From: Bradyrhizobium sp. cir1
Lineage (GTDB): Bacteria; Pseudomonadota; Alphaproteobacteria; Rhizobiales; Xanthobacteraceae
Assembly: GCF_014198245.1 (NCBI RefSeq)
Contig: NZ_JACIHE010000013.1
Coordinates: forward strand, 62,001-126,000
Direction of reading: 5' to 3'
DNA: 64,000 nucleotides
Shown piece by piece: positions 15,196 to 24,164 of this stretch (positions are counted from its first letter, which is position 1; every line of letters begins with the position of its first letter). Position numbers and translations under genes: made by a program. The notes beneath the pieces were generated by a model. It was not told where the DNA came from, searched no databases, and was given only the letters and a program-made list of their open reading frames with translations.

Positions 15196-15516
15196 TTACG
15201 GGATCCTTGCCGCGACGTTCGGCCGGTTCTGCTTGAGCCAGGCGACGGCCTCGGGTCCATCGACGACGCACTCGAAGGCTTCCCAGGTCGGGTCCTCCAG
15301 GGATTCCGATTGCAGTCGCTTCGCCGCATACTCGACGAGGTCGTGCAAGCCTTCGTATCCTCGTCGGTGCTCGAGGGACTCTGCAATCGCCGTGCTGGTC
15401 CATCCTCGCTCAGCCAAATCGATGATGCTCGGAGCATCAGCCTCGCTGAACCACGGCGTGGCATCGAACTCGATGCAGCGGACATTGTCGGCGGTATGGC
15501 AAGTGGCGTGAATCAT
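15196..15516 (-). CDS. Hypothetical protein, 106 residues
   Basis: The frame has a strong ribosome-binding site (GGAGGA six bases before ATG 15516) and starts 37 bases after the glutamate dehydrogenase stop, so it is probably read from the same transcript. The product is acidic and soluble, beginning MIHATCHTADNVRCIEFDATPWF, with an Ala/Glu-rich helical middle (DAPSIIDLAERGWTSTAIAE, LHDLVEYAAKRLQSE). It has no signal, no membrane segment and no motif I recognise. The N-terminal CxxxDNVRCIEFDATPWF segment looks like the most constrained part. Confidence 0.65.
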   Translation of the reverse strand: MIHATCHTADNVRCIEFDATPWFSEADAPSIIDLAERGWTSTAIAESLEHRRGYEGLHDLVEYAAKRLQSESLEDPTWEAFECVVDGPEAVAWLKQNRPNVAARIP

Positions 15517-15553
15517 TGGATTCCTCCGCTAGCATTGCACGTCTCGCACGCAC

Positions 15554-18500
15554 TCAGCCTTTGACCAGGTCTCCCAGCAAGTTCGCCGCCACCATCAGCT
15601 TCGCGAGCGTCAGGCCGCCAGCGGCAATCTCCTCGATCGTACGGCGGATGCGCGTCGCCTCGGGATGAGCTGCAAGCCAGGTCTCCGCAGCCTGCTGACC
15701 GGATTGGCCGATTGTCAGCATATCTGCGGCCAGGCGTCTTTCGGCAGCCGCGATCAGGTCGACGGCGCGGTCGATGGCGAGGCGCTCGAAATGATCGCTG
15801 GCCGGCACGTTGCGCGCAGCGGCGGTGATGCGGTCGAGACGGAAATTGGCCTCGGCGGCAAAGAACGTCGCGGCGGCATCACCGATGCTGCGGCTGGTGC
15901 GCTCGGCGACCGTCACGATATCAGGCGCCGAGACCAGGGCGTCGAGGTCGGCCAGGTCGCCGGCCAGCCCGGTCGGGACGCCGGCATCGATCAGGTCCTG
16001 CCGGCGCTTGCTGCGCGCGGCCTGCAAGTCCGGTGGCAGGGCGTTGTCGAGCGAGGCTGCGACCTCACGGACGGCAGGGCCAAACCGGGCGATGACCGCG
16101 CTCAAGCCATCCCTAAAATCGACATTGCGCACATACCAGACCATGCGGGAGAGCAGCAGATCCTGAATCGCCGCGTAGAGGCCGAGCTGCAACTGTCCGT
16201 CGATGAGGGTGTCGAGCGCGTCGATCCCGTCATTGAGCCGCCTGAGCTCATAGATCGCGTCCACCGCCACCTGGGCCATGACGATGGTCGAGATATCGGC
16301 GTCGGTCTCGTCGGTCAGGCGCACGATGCAGGCCGGGCCCGCGCGGTTGATCACGGCATTGACGAGACTGGTCGCGATGATCTCGCGTCGGAGTCGATGG
16401 AGCTCGACCGCGGCCGGGAATTTGTCGAGAACCTCGCGCGGAAAATACAGGGACAGTCTGCGGGCGAGATAAGGATCGTCAGGCACGCCGGTTTCGAGCA
16501 GGTCACTGTAGAGTGTCAGCTTGGCATAGGCGAGCAACACGGCAAGCTCCGGCCGTGTCAGGGCTTGGCCGCGTCGTGTGCGCTCGGCGATGGCGGCATC
16601 GTCAGGCAGGAATTCGACGGCGCGGCTGAGCAGGCCGCGTTGCTCGAGCGACTGCATCAGGCGGGTGAGGAAGCCGGTCTCGGCCATGCCCTTGCGTTCG
16701 GCGAGCGAGAGCGCCAGCGTCTGCAGGTAGTTGTTGCGCAGGACCAGCGCACCGACTTCGCCGGTCATTGCGGCAAGCAGGGTGTTGCGGTCAGCCGGGC
16801 TGAGGCGTCCCTCGCGCTCGGGGCGCGCCAATGCGATCTTGATGTTGACCTCGACGTCGGACGTGTTCACGCCGGCCGAATTGTCGATCGCGTCGGTGTT
16901 GAGCTTGACGCCCTTCTGCGCCGCTTCGATTCGCCCGCGCTGGGTGACGCCGAGATTGGCGCCTTCGCCGATCACCCTGGCACGAACGTCGGTCCCGGCG
17001 ATGCGGATCGGATCGTTGGCGCGGTCGCCGGCCTGATCGTCGCTCTCCGCCGACGCCCGGACATAGGTGCCGATGCCGCCGAACCACAACAGGTCCGCGC
17101 GCGCCTTCAGGATCGCCGTCATCACCTCGAAGGGCGTTGCCTGCTCCTTGTCGAGATCGAGCAGGGTGCGCACTTCCGGCGCGAGCGGGATCGCCTTGAG
17201 CGAGCGCGGGAACACGCCGCCGCCCTGCGAGATCAGCGATTTGTTGTAGTCCTGCCAGCTCGATCGCGGCAGGTCGAACAGGCGCTTGCGCTCAGTGAAG
17301 CTGATCGCCGGGTCAGGGGAGGGATCGATGAAGATGTCGCGGTGATCGAACGCCGCAACGAGCTTCGTCGCCGGCGAGAGCAACATGCCGTTGCCGAAGA
17401 CGTCGCCGGACATGTCGCCGACGCCGACCACGGTGAAAGGCATGGTCTGAATGTCGGTGCCGAGCTCGCGGAAGTGGCGCTTGACCGCCTCCCAGGCGCC
17501 GCGCGCCGTGATCCCCATCTTCTTGTGGTCGTAGCCCTGGCTGCCGCCGGAGGCGAAGGCATCGCCGAGCCAATGGTTCTTCTCGGCCGAGATCGCGTTG
17601 GCGACGTCGGAGAAGGTGGCGGTGCCCTTGTCGGCGGCAACGACCAGATAGGGATCGTCGCCGTCATTCCGCACGGTCAAATCGGGCGGCACCACGATGT
17701 CGCCGTCGAGATTGTCGGTGAGTTCGAGCAGCGAGCGCACGAAGATGCGATAGGCTTCGGTGCCTTCCGCGAGCCACGCCTCGCGATCGGAGGGCGGCGG
17801 CAGGCGCTTGGGCACGAAGCCGCCCTTGGCGCCGACCGGCACGATCACGGCGTTCTTGACCTGCTGCGCTTTCACGAGGCCGAGGATCTCGGTGCGGAAA
17901 TCCTGTGGCCGATCAGACCAGCGCAAGCCCCCGCGCGCAACCTTGCCGAAGCGCAGGTGAATGCCTTCGACACGTGGTGAATAGACGAAGATCTCGTAGA
18001 GCGGTCGGGGAGGGGGCAGATCCTCGATCTTGCGCGCGTCGAACTTGAAGGAGATCACCGGACGCGGATGTCCGTCCGGGCCGAGCTGCCACAAATTGGT
18101 GCGGATGGTCGACTGCACCAGATTGGTGAAACGGCGCAGGATGCGATCTTCATCGAGCGAGGCAACGGATTTGAGCTGCTCCTCGATCTCGGCAAGGAGA
18201 GTTATCTCGCGCGCCGAACGCTCGCGATCGGTCAGAACGAGGTGCGGATCGCGGCGGGCCTGGAACAGCGCGACGAGGTTGGCCGTGATCGCGGCGTTCT
18301 TGCGCAAGGTCTCCCACATATAGTCCTGGGTGAACGGTGCGCGGATCTGGTGCAAATAGCGCGACAGCGCCCGGATGGTCGAGACTTCCCGCCAGCCCAG
18401 GGCCGAGCGCAGGATCAAGGCATTGTACCCGTCGGATTCGGCGCGATCGGTGACCACTGCCATGATCGAGGCTTCCAGCCGATGGCTGAAGTCCGGGCTG

Positions 18501-20365
18501 ATCTCGATCGGCTGGCCGTCGCTGGTCTCGATCGTCATGTCGTGCAGCCAGACCGGCTCGGGCCTGTTGCCGGGCACGATCTGATAGGTGCGTTCGTTGA
18601 CCACGCGCAGGCCGTGATTTTCGATCACCGGCACGCGATAGGACAGCGACAACGGTGCGGCGTCCGAAAACACCTTGAGGCCGAAGCGCCTGGGATCGTC
18701 ATCCTCGAAGCGGTGAACCGAAATCGTCACCGGGCGGGCCGGTGTGAGCTTCTCGATGGTGGCGATATCGGCGATCGCCTGTTCTGCCGTGGAAGCCTCG
18801 GTATAGCCGCCGCTGAAGGCCTGAGCGTAGCGATTTGCGAGCATGCGCGCCCGCATGCCGTCGGTCGACGCAGCCAGCGCGGCCTTCAGCTTGTCGGCCC
18901 AGGTCGCGGCAATGGCGCTGATCCCTGCTTCCAGCGTGGCGCGCTCGACCGCGGGAGTGTTACCTTCATAGCGTCCGATGATGTAGTGGACGCGCGCCAA
19001 TGCTCCTTCGGGGAAGGACACGTAGGACGCCGACAGCGCCCCCTTGTAGCTCCGCGCCAGGAAGGCGCCGACGCGCATGCGCACGTCGGTGTCGTATTTG
19101 TCGCGCGGAATGAAAACGAGGATGGAAACGAAGCGATCGAACTTGTCGACCCGCGCCAGAGCCCGGACGCGGGGGCGCTCATAGAGGATCAGGATCTCCA
19201 TGACGAAATCGAAGAGGGTATCGACGTCGACCTGGAACAGCTCGTCGCGCGGATATTCCTCGAGAATATGCTGGAGAGCCTTGCCGGAATGGCTGTTCGG
19301 GTCGAAGCCGGCGCGCTGGAGCACCCGCGATACCTTGTGGCGAACATAGGGGATCTGTCGTGCCGAGCGCGTGTAGGCGCCCGAGGTGAACAGGCCGACG
19401 ACTCGCAATTCACCCTCGAGCCGGCCGTCGGGCGTATAGAGCTTGATGCCGACATAATCCATCCGGATGCGGCGATGGACGCGGCTGCTCACATTGGCCT
19501 TGATGACGATGAGCAGGGTCGGCTCGCGCATGAACTCGCGAATCTCCGGCGTCATCACCACCATTTCGCTGCCGCGGCGCAGGACCTTTACGTCGGGATC
19601 TCGGAGGATACCGAGGCCCTCGGCGGTCGTGATGTCGTCCGACGCATCGCGGCCGGGCGAGAAGCGATATTCGCGCACGCCGAGAAAGGTGAAATTGTCC
19701 GCGCACAGCCATTGCAGGAACTGGTTGGCCTCGGCGACGTCGTCGATCGGAAGCGGCGGCGGATTGGACGAGAACGTCTTGACCGCGTCCTCGACGCGGT
19801 CGCGCATGGCGCGCCAGTCCACGACGCAGGCGCGCACGTCGCTCAACGTCCTGGTGAGGCCGTCAATCAGCCTCTCGCGGTCCGCGTCGGCGTCCAGGCG
19901 GGTGATGTGGAGGTGAATCAGGCTCTCTCGCGTGCCCTTTGCCCCTTCCGGCAGTGTCTCGCCGTAGAAGCGCAGGAGCCTGCCCTGGTCATCGCGCTCC
20001 ACCGCGATGATGGGGTGAGCGACAAGGGTGACTTCGATGCCCTGCTCGGTAAGCTCCGCCATGGTGGAATCGAACAGGAAGGGCATGTTGTCGTTGAGGA
20101 TTTCGAGCACGGAGATCTCGCGCCCGTCCGGCATCAGCGGATTGACGACGCGGATATCGGCACGCCCCGCCGTGCGCCGCTGCACATGCTCCCAGGCTTG
20201 CTCCGCGAGGAAGGCAAGCGAGGAGGCATCGTGACTGGCGAGATCCTCGACATTGGTGAAGGCGAACAGAAGCTCGGCAAAGGCCCGGGGGGCCTTGCCC
20301 GGCTGCACGCTTCCTGCTGCCTCGCGGATCAGAGTTGCCCGGGCCTTGTCGTCACGCCAAGCCAT
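15554..20365 (-). CDS. gdhB: NAD-dependent glutamate dehydrogenase, large (about 180 kDa) type
   Basis: At 1603 residues this belongs to the L_180 class of NAD-GDH, which oxidises glutamate to 2-oxoglutarate and ammonium and feeds amino acids into the TCA cycle. The long N-terminal half carries ACT-like regulatory segments. The catalytic part lies in the second half: RFGKVARGGLRWSDRPQDFR, then VPVGAKGGFVPKRLP with the substrate Lys, VGVGDMSGDVFGNGMLLS near the Rossmann fold, and GEGANLGVTQRGRIE. A C-terminal helical domain follows. I chose ATG 20365 because GGAGG stands five bases before it; the frame continues to a TTG at 20461 without such support. The gene symbol follows Pseudomonas/Caulobacter usage. 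Confidence 0.95.
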   Translation of the reverse strand: MAWRDDKARATLIREAAGSVQPGKAPRAFAELLFAFTNVEDLASHDASSLAFLAEQAWEHVQRRTAGRADIRVVNPLMPDGREISVLEILNDNMPFLFDSTMAELTEQGIEVTLVAHPIIAVERDDQGRLLRFYGETLPEGAKGTRESLIHLHITRLDADADRERLIDGLTRTLSDVRACVVDWRAMRDRVEDAVKTFSSNPPPLPIDDVAEANQFLQWLCADNFTFLGVREYRFSPGRDASDDITTAEGLGILRDPDVKVLRRGSEMVVMTPEIREFMREPTLLIVIKANVSSRVHRRIRMDYVGIKLYTPDGRLEGELRVVGLFTSGAYTRSARQIPYVRHKVSRVLQRAGFDPNSHSGKALQHILEEYPRDELFQVDVDTLFDFVMEILILYERPRVRALARVDKFDRFVSILVFIPRDKYDTDVRMRVGAFLARSYKGALSASYVSFPEGALARVHYIIGRYEGNTPAVERATLEAGISAIAATWADKLKAALAASTDGMRARMLANRYAQAFSGGYTEASTAEQAIADIATIEKLTPARPVTISVHRFEDDDPRRFGLKVFSDAAPLSLSYRVPVIENHGLRVVNERTYQIVPGNRPEPVWLHDMTIETSDGQPIEISPDFSHRLEASIMAVVTDRAESDGYNALILRSALGWREVSTIRALSRYLHQIRAPFTQDYMWETLRKNAAITANLVALFQARRDPHLVLTDRERSAREITLLAEIEEQLKSVASLDEDRILRRFTNLVQSTIRTNLWQLGPDGHPRPVISFKFDARKIEDLPPPRPLYEIFVYSPRVEGIHLRFGKVARGGLRWSDRPQDFRTEILGLVKAQQVKNAVIVPVGAKGGFVPKRLPPPSDREAWLAEGTEAYRIFVRSLLELTDNLDGDIVVPPDLTVRNDGDDPYLVVAADKGTATFSDVANAISAEKNHWLGDAFASGGSQGYDHKKMGITARGAWEAVKRHFRELGTDIQTMPFTVVGVGDMSGDVFGNGMLLSPATKLVAAFDHRDIFIDPSPDPAISFTERKRLFDLPRSSWQDYNKSLISQGGGVFPRSLKAIPLAPEVRTLLDLDKEQATPFEVMTAILKARADLLWFGGIGTYVRASAESDDQAGDRANDPIRIAGTDVRARVIGEGANLGVTQRGRIEAAQKGVKLNTDAIDNSAGVNTSDVEVNIKIALARPEREGRLSPADRNTLLAAMTGEVGALVLRNNYLQTLALSLAERKGMAETGFLTRLMQSLEQRGLLSRAVEFLPDDAAIAERTRRGQALTRPELAVLLAYAKLTLYSDLLETGVPDDPYLARRLSLYFPREVLDKFPAAVELHRLRREIIATSLVNAVINRAGPACIVRLTDETDADISTIVMAQVAVDAIYELRRLNDGIDALDTLIDGQLQLGLYAAIQDLLLSRMVWYVRNVDFRDGLSAVIARFGPAVREVAASLDNALPPDLQAARSKRRQDLIDAGVPTGLAGDLADLDALVSAPDIVTVAERTSRSIGDAAATFFAAEANFRLDRITAAARNVPASDHFERLAIDRAVDLIAAAERRLAADMLTIGQSGQQAAETWLAAHPEATRIRRTIEEIAAGGLTLAKLMVAANLLGDLVKG

Positions 20366-20632
20366 AGCGTCCTCCATCTCCCAGCCGACGAGCCGCAATG
20401 ACGGTCGGGCATTGTTCTTGGAGTGCGCCTCTTCGAGCGCATCTTCTTGACCGCGTTTCAATCGCCTCGGCGAAATCTTCGGTCTTGCGGCCGCGACGAT
20501 ATTAGCATTCCGCAGCCGTCATGGCGCGGGGAGTTGTGAGGCGCGCTTTGGGGGCGGAAAACCGGCGCCGACGACCATCGCGTCATTTGGTGCTCTGCAA
20601 AATGACGAGGAATTTCAACTGCGTATGAATTC

Positions 20633-20656
20633 GTGATTTTATTCTGAATGGCGCGC
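20633..20656 (+). repeat. 24-bp sequence repeated at 15116-15139
   Basis: GTGATTTTATTCTGAATGGC... (24 bp) is the partner of 15116-15139. It lies in the 313-bp divergent gap between the glutamate dehydrogenase gene and the secreted-protein gene, 23 bases upstream of the latter's ATG, so it could also be part of that gene's promoter. Confidence 0.6.
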
Positions 20657-20678
20657 ATTTGCGATAATAAGTAGTCGC

Positions 20679-21581
20679 ATGAGTACGATCGATCGTCTGT
20701 TCTCCTGCCTCGTCCTGTTCCTCGCAGTCGCAGCCGTCCCGGTACTTCCGGCACGCGCGGCCGAAACCTGCCCGTTCATCGGCGCCAAGGAGCTCGCCAA
20801 TGCGATGCCGGCGCTCAAATGGTCGCTGATTTCAAATCAGGACGGCCGCGGCTGCATCTACCAGGGCGGGCGCGGCGATACGATGATGCTGACCGTGTTC
20901 CGCAATCCCGACAAGGATCGCGCCAGGGAATTGTACGCGACCTTCGTCAAGACGCTAGGCGAGCGCATGCCGCTCAACGCAGTCGCAGGGATCGGCGACG
21001 AAGGCCAGGGCGGAACGAGCGCCGCCGGCGCGGAGCGCCAGGAGGCCTCGGTCGTCGCCCTGTCCGGCGACTACATCCTGCAGATCAGCGTCTATCCGAT
21101 CGGCCGGCGCGCCGACGATGCGCTGCTCGGACCGGTCACCGAAGCCGCGCGCGTCGCCATCGCCAAGGTGAGCAAGAGCAGCGAGCGGTTCGGCGATTGC
21201 GAGTGGCTCACGGCCGCCGATGCCGACGGCTTTCTCGACAAGGGCACACTGACGGTTCAGCGGACCGGCGCGGGCAGCTGCATGATGTTCGATCGCGAGG
21301 CCAACACCATGACCGTCGCGGTGATCGACATCTCGCGCGCCACGGTCGTCGGCATGATGAAACGCACCGGCCCGTGCCAGCACGTGGCGATCCCCGAGCT
21401 CGGCAGTGAAGCCTTCGGCGAGCATTCCTGCACCAAGGGCAACGGCAACGCCGTCACCATCTATGTCTGGAAGAACGGCAGGCAGGCCTCGATCCTGTTC
21501 GCGCCGGTCAAGCCGCATCCCGAGTCCGGCTCGGTCGAGCGCCTGAAGGCGGTCGCCGGGCGGGTGTATGGAAAATTGTAA
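20679..21581 (+). CDS. Exported protein with an internal domain duplication
   Basis: The 300-residue protein has a signal peptide (residues 1-28; hydrophobic LVLFLAVAAVPVLPARAA, cleavage before ETCPF). The mature part is two similar halves: one starting CPFIGAKELANAMPAL with GRGCIYQ...GDTMMLTVFRN, the other starting CEWLTAADADGFLDKG with GAGSCMMF...NTMTVAVIDI. Each half therefore has the pattern Cys, short helix, Gly-x-Gly-x-Cys, then a beta strand, suggesting one disulfide per repeat. I do not recognise the family. It is transcribed away from gdhB, and the degenerate tRNA-Arg copy follows 28 bases after its stop. Confidence 0.75.
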   Translation: MSTIDRLFSCLVLFLAVAAVPVLPARAAETCPFIGAKELANAMPALKWSLISNQDGRGCIYQGGRGDTMMLTVFRNPDKDRARELYATFVKTLGERMPLNAVAGIGDEGQGGTSAAGAERQEASVVALSGDYILQISVYPIGRRADDALLGPVTEAARVAIAKVSKSSERFGDCEWLTAADADGFLDKGTLTVQRTGAGSCMMFDREANTMTVAVIDISRATVVGMMKRTGPCQHVAIPELGSEAFGEHSCTKGNGNAVTIYVWKNGRQASILFAPVKPHPESGSVERLKAVAGRVYGKL

Positions 21582-21609
21582 TGGCGCCGCGTGACATTTT
21601 CCGGCGCAT

Positions 21610-21685
21610 ACGCCCGTAGCTCAGCTGGATAGAGCACCAGGCTACGAATTTGAGGGGGGACGTTCGAATCGTTCCGGGCGCGCCA
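21610..21685 (+). pseudogene. Degenerate second copy of tRNA-Arg(ACG)
   Basis: The sequence aligns with the intact tRNA at 13296-13372 but is one base shorter. Changes include an A in place of G at position 1 (mismatch to C72), an anticodon stem reduced to one C-G pair, one A-U pair, two G-U wobbles and a C/A mismatch, and a variable loop that lost one base. The anticodon loop CTACGAA, T arm and CCA are unchanged, and the last 29 bases are identical. It is unlikely to give a stable tRNA. Confidence 0.85.
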
Positions 21686-21867
21686 TCTCCGAATAAGACT
21701 GAACACCCCGGCCAGGGCCGCGTACTCCTGAGTCACGATCATCGCATTCGTTTGGGGATATCCGCTTCGTCGCAAGCCTGCTTGCAGGAGGTCGCATTCC
21801 AGGCTTCGGAGGCCGTTACCGCGACGTTTGCCAACTATCGCCAGCAAATCGTGTTCTCCCAATGCCC

Positions 21868-22734
21868 TTAATCGATCTCCGCCTTGGTCTTCAGTCCGGG
21901 CAGCACGGTGCGAACGTGCTCGGCCAGCGTTGTCGCCAACAACGAGGGCTTCGCCTCCGAGAATTCCAGCGCGATGCCGATCGTCGGAAGCAGTGGCAAT
22001 CCGGCCGACACGACGTGAAGATCGAACGGAACGGCGGTTCGCGTCAGGACGCTGATCGCATGACCGGACCGCGCGATCGCGATCAGGCCGGCGAGACTGT
22101 TGCTTGCGTAAGCGACCCTGTAGCGTCGGTTGACCGCGTTCATCGCGGCGCAGGCCGCGCGGTAGTCCAGGCTCATCGGTGCCGCCAGCGCGAGAGGCAG
22201 GACGTCTTGCATCAGTATTTTCGGTTCGGCCTCGTTCGCCACCCAGACGAAGCGCTCCTGGCGGATCACATCGCTCGCGCTGGCATCAGACAGCGAGACC
22301 AGCGCCATGTCGATCTGGCGCCGCGCCAGCATGGGGCGCAGCTCGGAGGTCGGGGCGCAGACCATGCGCAGTTCGACGTTGGGATGGAGCGCGCAGAACC
22401 CCTTCAGCAGCCCCGGCAGGAAGGCGATCGAGTAGTCCTCCGGGCAGCCCAGGCTCAACGCCCCCTTGAGGCCCTCACCGCTCATGTCGGCCAGAATCTC
22501 ATCATGCTGCGCCAGCAGCGTCTCAGCGTGTGCGAGCAGTTTCTCGCCGGCCGCGGTCAGCCTCATGCCGGATCCGCTGCGATGAAACAGCGGTTGCGTG
22601 GTCGTCGCTTCCAGTCTTTGCATCTGCATGCTGAGCGCGGACTGCGTCCGGCCGATCTGCAAGGCGGCCAGACTGATGGAGCCGACACGGGCCACAATGA
22701 CGAAATTCCGCAGGAGAATGAGATCCAGCATCAT
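21868..22734 (-). CDS. LysR-family transcriptional regulator of the dgdA-ggt genes
   Basis: This 288-residue LysR-type regulator has an N-terminal winged helix-turn-helix (residues about 3-62: LILLRNFVIVARVGSISLAALQ, then ALSMQMQRLE as recognition helix) and a periplasmic-binding-like effector domain to the C-terminus. It is divergent from the dialkylglycine decarboxylase gene with 99 bp between the starts, the classical arrangement for a LysR regulator and its target. An 8-bp perfect inverted repeat of LysR type (22748-22775) sits in the gap. I infer that it activates dgdA and the adjacent ggt-like gene in response to their substrate. Confidence 0.9.
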   Translation of the reverse strand: MMLDLILLRNFVIVARVGSISLAALQIGRTQSALSMQMQRLEATTTQPLFHRSGSGMRLTAAGEKLLAHAETLLAQHDEILADMSGEGLKGALSLGCPEDYSIAFLPGLLKGFCALHPNVELRMVCAPTSELRPMLARRQIDMALVSLSDASASDVIRQERFVWVANEAEPKILMQDVLPLALAAPMSLDYRAACAAMNAVNRRYRVAYASNSLAGLIAIARSGHAISVLTRTAVPFDLHVVSAGLPLLPTIGIALEFSEAKPSLLATTLAEHVRTVLPGLKTKAEID

Positions 22735-22747
22735 CGGTATCAGTCAG

Positions 22748-22775
22748 ATTGATATCCAGTTTGAATTATATCAAT
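22748..22775. promoter_or_regulatory. Predicted LysR operator between the regulator and dgdA
   Basis: ATTGATAT (22748-22755) and ATATCAAT (22768-22775) form a perfect inverted repeat with a 12-base spacer, containing the T-N11-A type geometry of LysR boxes. It is centred 28 bases upstream of the regulator's ATG and about 72 bases upstream of the dgdA ATG, consistent with autorepression and activation of dgdA. Confidence 0.7.
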
Positions 22776-22833
22776 TAGCCTGAAGTCAGATGATTGAGTA
22801 GAGGTCTGATAGTCCAAGCGCAGGTGGCTTGTC

Positions 22834-24144
22834 ATGACCTTGAACGCCGATACCGATTTCTGGGCTTCCGCCAACACGCATCTGACCCGCTACGGCCCGA
22901 GTTTCGAATCCGTCATTATCGAGCGGGCGGCCGGCAGTTTCGTGTACGACGCCGATGGACGCGCCATCCTCGATTTCACCTCGGGTCAGATGAGTGCCGT
23001 GCTGGGGCACACGCACCCCGATATCGTCGCCACCGTCGCGCGGCAAATGGGTGCGGTCGCTCATCTCTTTAGCGGCATGCTCTCGCGCCCGGTGGTGACG
23101 TTGGCTGAGCGTCTCGCCGCGCTTGCTCCCGGCCTTGGCCGCGTGCAGTTGCTGACGACAGGTGCGGAAGCCAACGAAGCGGCGATCCGAATGGCGAAGC
23201 TCGTCACCGGCGGGCACGAGATCGTTGCCTTCGCGCAAAGCTGGCACGGCATGACCGGCGCTGCGGCATCGGCGACCTACAGCGCGGGCCGGCGCGGTTA
23301 CGGGCCGGCTGCGGTCGGATCGTTCGTCATTCCCGCGCCGAACGCCTATCGGCCACGTTTCAAGACCGCCGATGGCAGCAACGACTGGCAGACCGAGCTG
23401 GACGATGCGTTCGCGTTGATCGACAGCCAGTCGACCGGCAATCTGGCGGCCTTCATCGCCGAGCCGATCCTGTCCAGCGGCGGCATTCTGGAACTGCCGC
23501 TCGGCTATCTCGCCGCATTGAAGCGAAAATGCGAACAGCGCGGAATGCTGCTGATCCTCGACGAGGCCCAGACCGGAATTGGCCGCACCGGGCACATGTT
23601 CGCCTTCGAGCGCGATGGCGTGGTGCCGGACATTCTCACGCTGTCGAAGACGCTCGGTGCGGGCCTGCCGCTCGCCGCGGTCATGACGACCCAGGCCATC
23701 GAGCAGGCCGCGTTTGAGCGCGGCTTCCTGTTCTACACCACGCATGTCTCCGATCCGCTGCCCGCCGCGGTCGGCGTGACGGTGCTCGACGTGGTCGCGC
23801 GCGACGGGCTGGTCGCGCAGGCGACCGCCAGGGGCGACCGGCTCCGGGATGGATTGCTGTCGTTGCAACAAAGGTTCGAATGCGTCGGCGACGTCAGAGG
23901 CCGCGGACTTCTGCTCGGTCTTGAAATCGTCGTCGACCGGCAGTCGAAGGCGCCGGGCTTCGAGCTCGGCGCGCGGATCATGGAGGAAACCATGCGTCGT
24001 GGTCTCAGCATGAATATCGTCAAGCTGCCCAGCATGGGCGGGGTGTTCCGAATCGCGCCGCCGCTCACGGTGTCCGAGGCCGAAATCGATCGCGGTCTTG
24101 AGATCATGTCGGAGGCGATCCAGGCCGCCACGAACGGCCGTTGA
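22834..24144 (+). CDS. dgdA: 2,2-dialkylglycine decarboxylase (class III aminotransferase fold)
   Basis: The 436-residue PLP enzyme closely matches my memory of Burkholderia cepacia DgdA, which decarboxylates 2,2-dialkylglycines such as 2-aminoisobutyrate and passes the amino group to pyruvate, giving a ketone and alanine. Shared segments include DFTSGQMSAVLGH, MLSRPVV, AQSWHGMTGAAASATYSAG, ILDEAQTGIGRTG and LSKTLGAGLPLAA, with the PLP Lys at 272 and Gln52/Met53 and Ser215 at the positions I recall for the active site. AGGTGG lies seven bases upstream of ATG 22834. It is divergent from a LysR regulator and followed by the ggt-like gene. Soil bacteria meet such substrates in fungal peptaibols, which is inference here. 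Confidence 0.92.
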   Translation: MTLNADTDFWASANTHLTRYGPSFESVIIERAAGSFVYDADGRAILDFTSGQMSAVLGHTHPDIVATVARQMGAVAHLFSGMLSRPVVTLAERLAALAPGLGRVQLLTTGAEANEAAIRMAKLVTGGHEIVAFAQSWHGMTGAAASATYSAGRRGYGPAAVGSFVIPAPNAYRPRFKTADGSNDWQTELDDAFALIDSQSTGNLAAFIAEPILSSGGILELPLGYLAALKRKCEQRGMLLILDEAQTGIGRTGHMFAFERDGVVPDILTLSKTLGAGLPLAAVMTTQAIEQAAFERGFLFYTTHVSDPLPAAVGVTVLDVVARDGLVAQATARGDRLRDGLLSLQQRFECVGDVRGRGLLLGLEIVVDRQSKAPGFELGARIMEETMRRGLSMNIVKLPSMGGVFRIAPPLTVSEAEIDRGLEIMSEAIQAATNGR

Positions 24145-24164
24145 TCGCCGGGAAGCCCGAACAG

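Noticed and set aside
15665..20401. Two very long plus-strand open frames (about 770 codons each) opposite gdhB
   Set aside because: They are antisense shadows of a 1603-residue gene in high-GC DNA, with His/Arg/Ala-biased composition and no motifs.
13296..21685. A complete integrative element between the tRNA copies
   Set aside because: No integrase, relaxase, phage or transposase gene lies inside, and the genes there (queD, gdhB) are ordinary chromosomal ones; kept only as a bracketed block.
21650..21871. 73-codon plus-strand frame starting inside the pseudo-tRNA
   Set aside because: It begins in the tRNA copy and lacks a start signal; the tail could be a gene remnant, but nothing identifies it.
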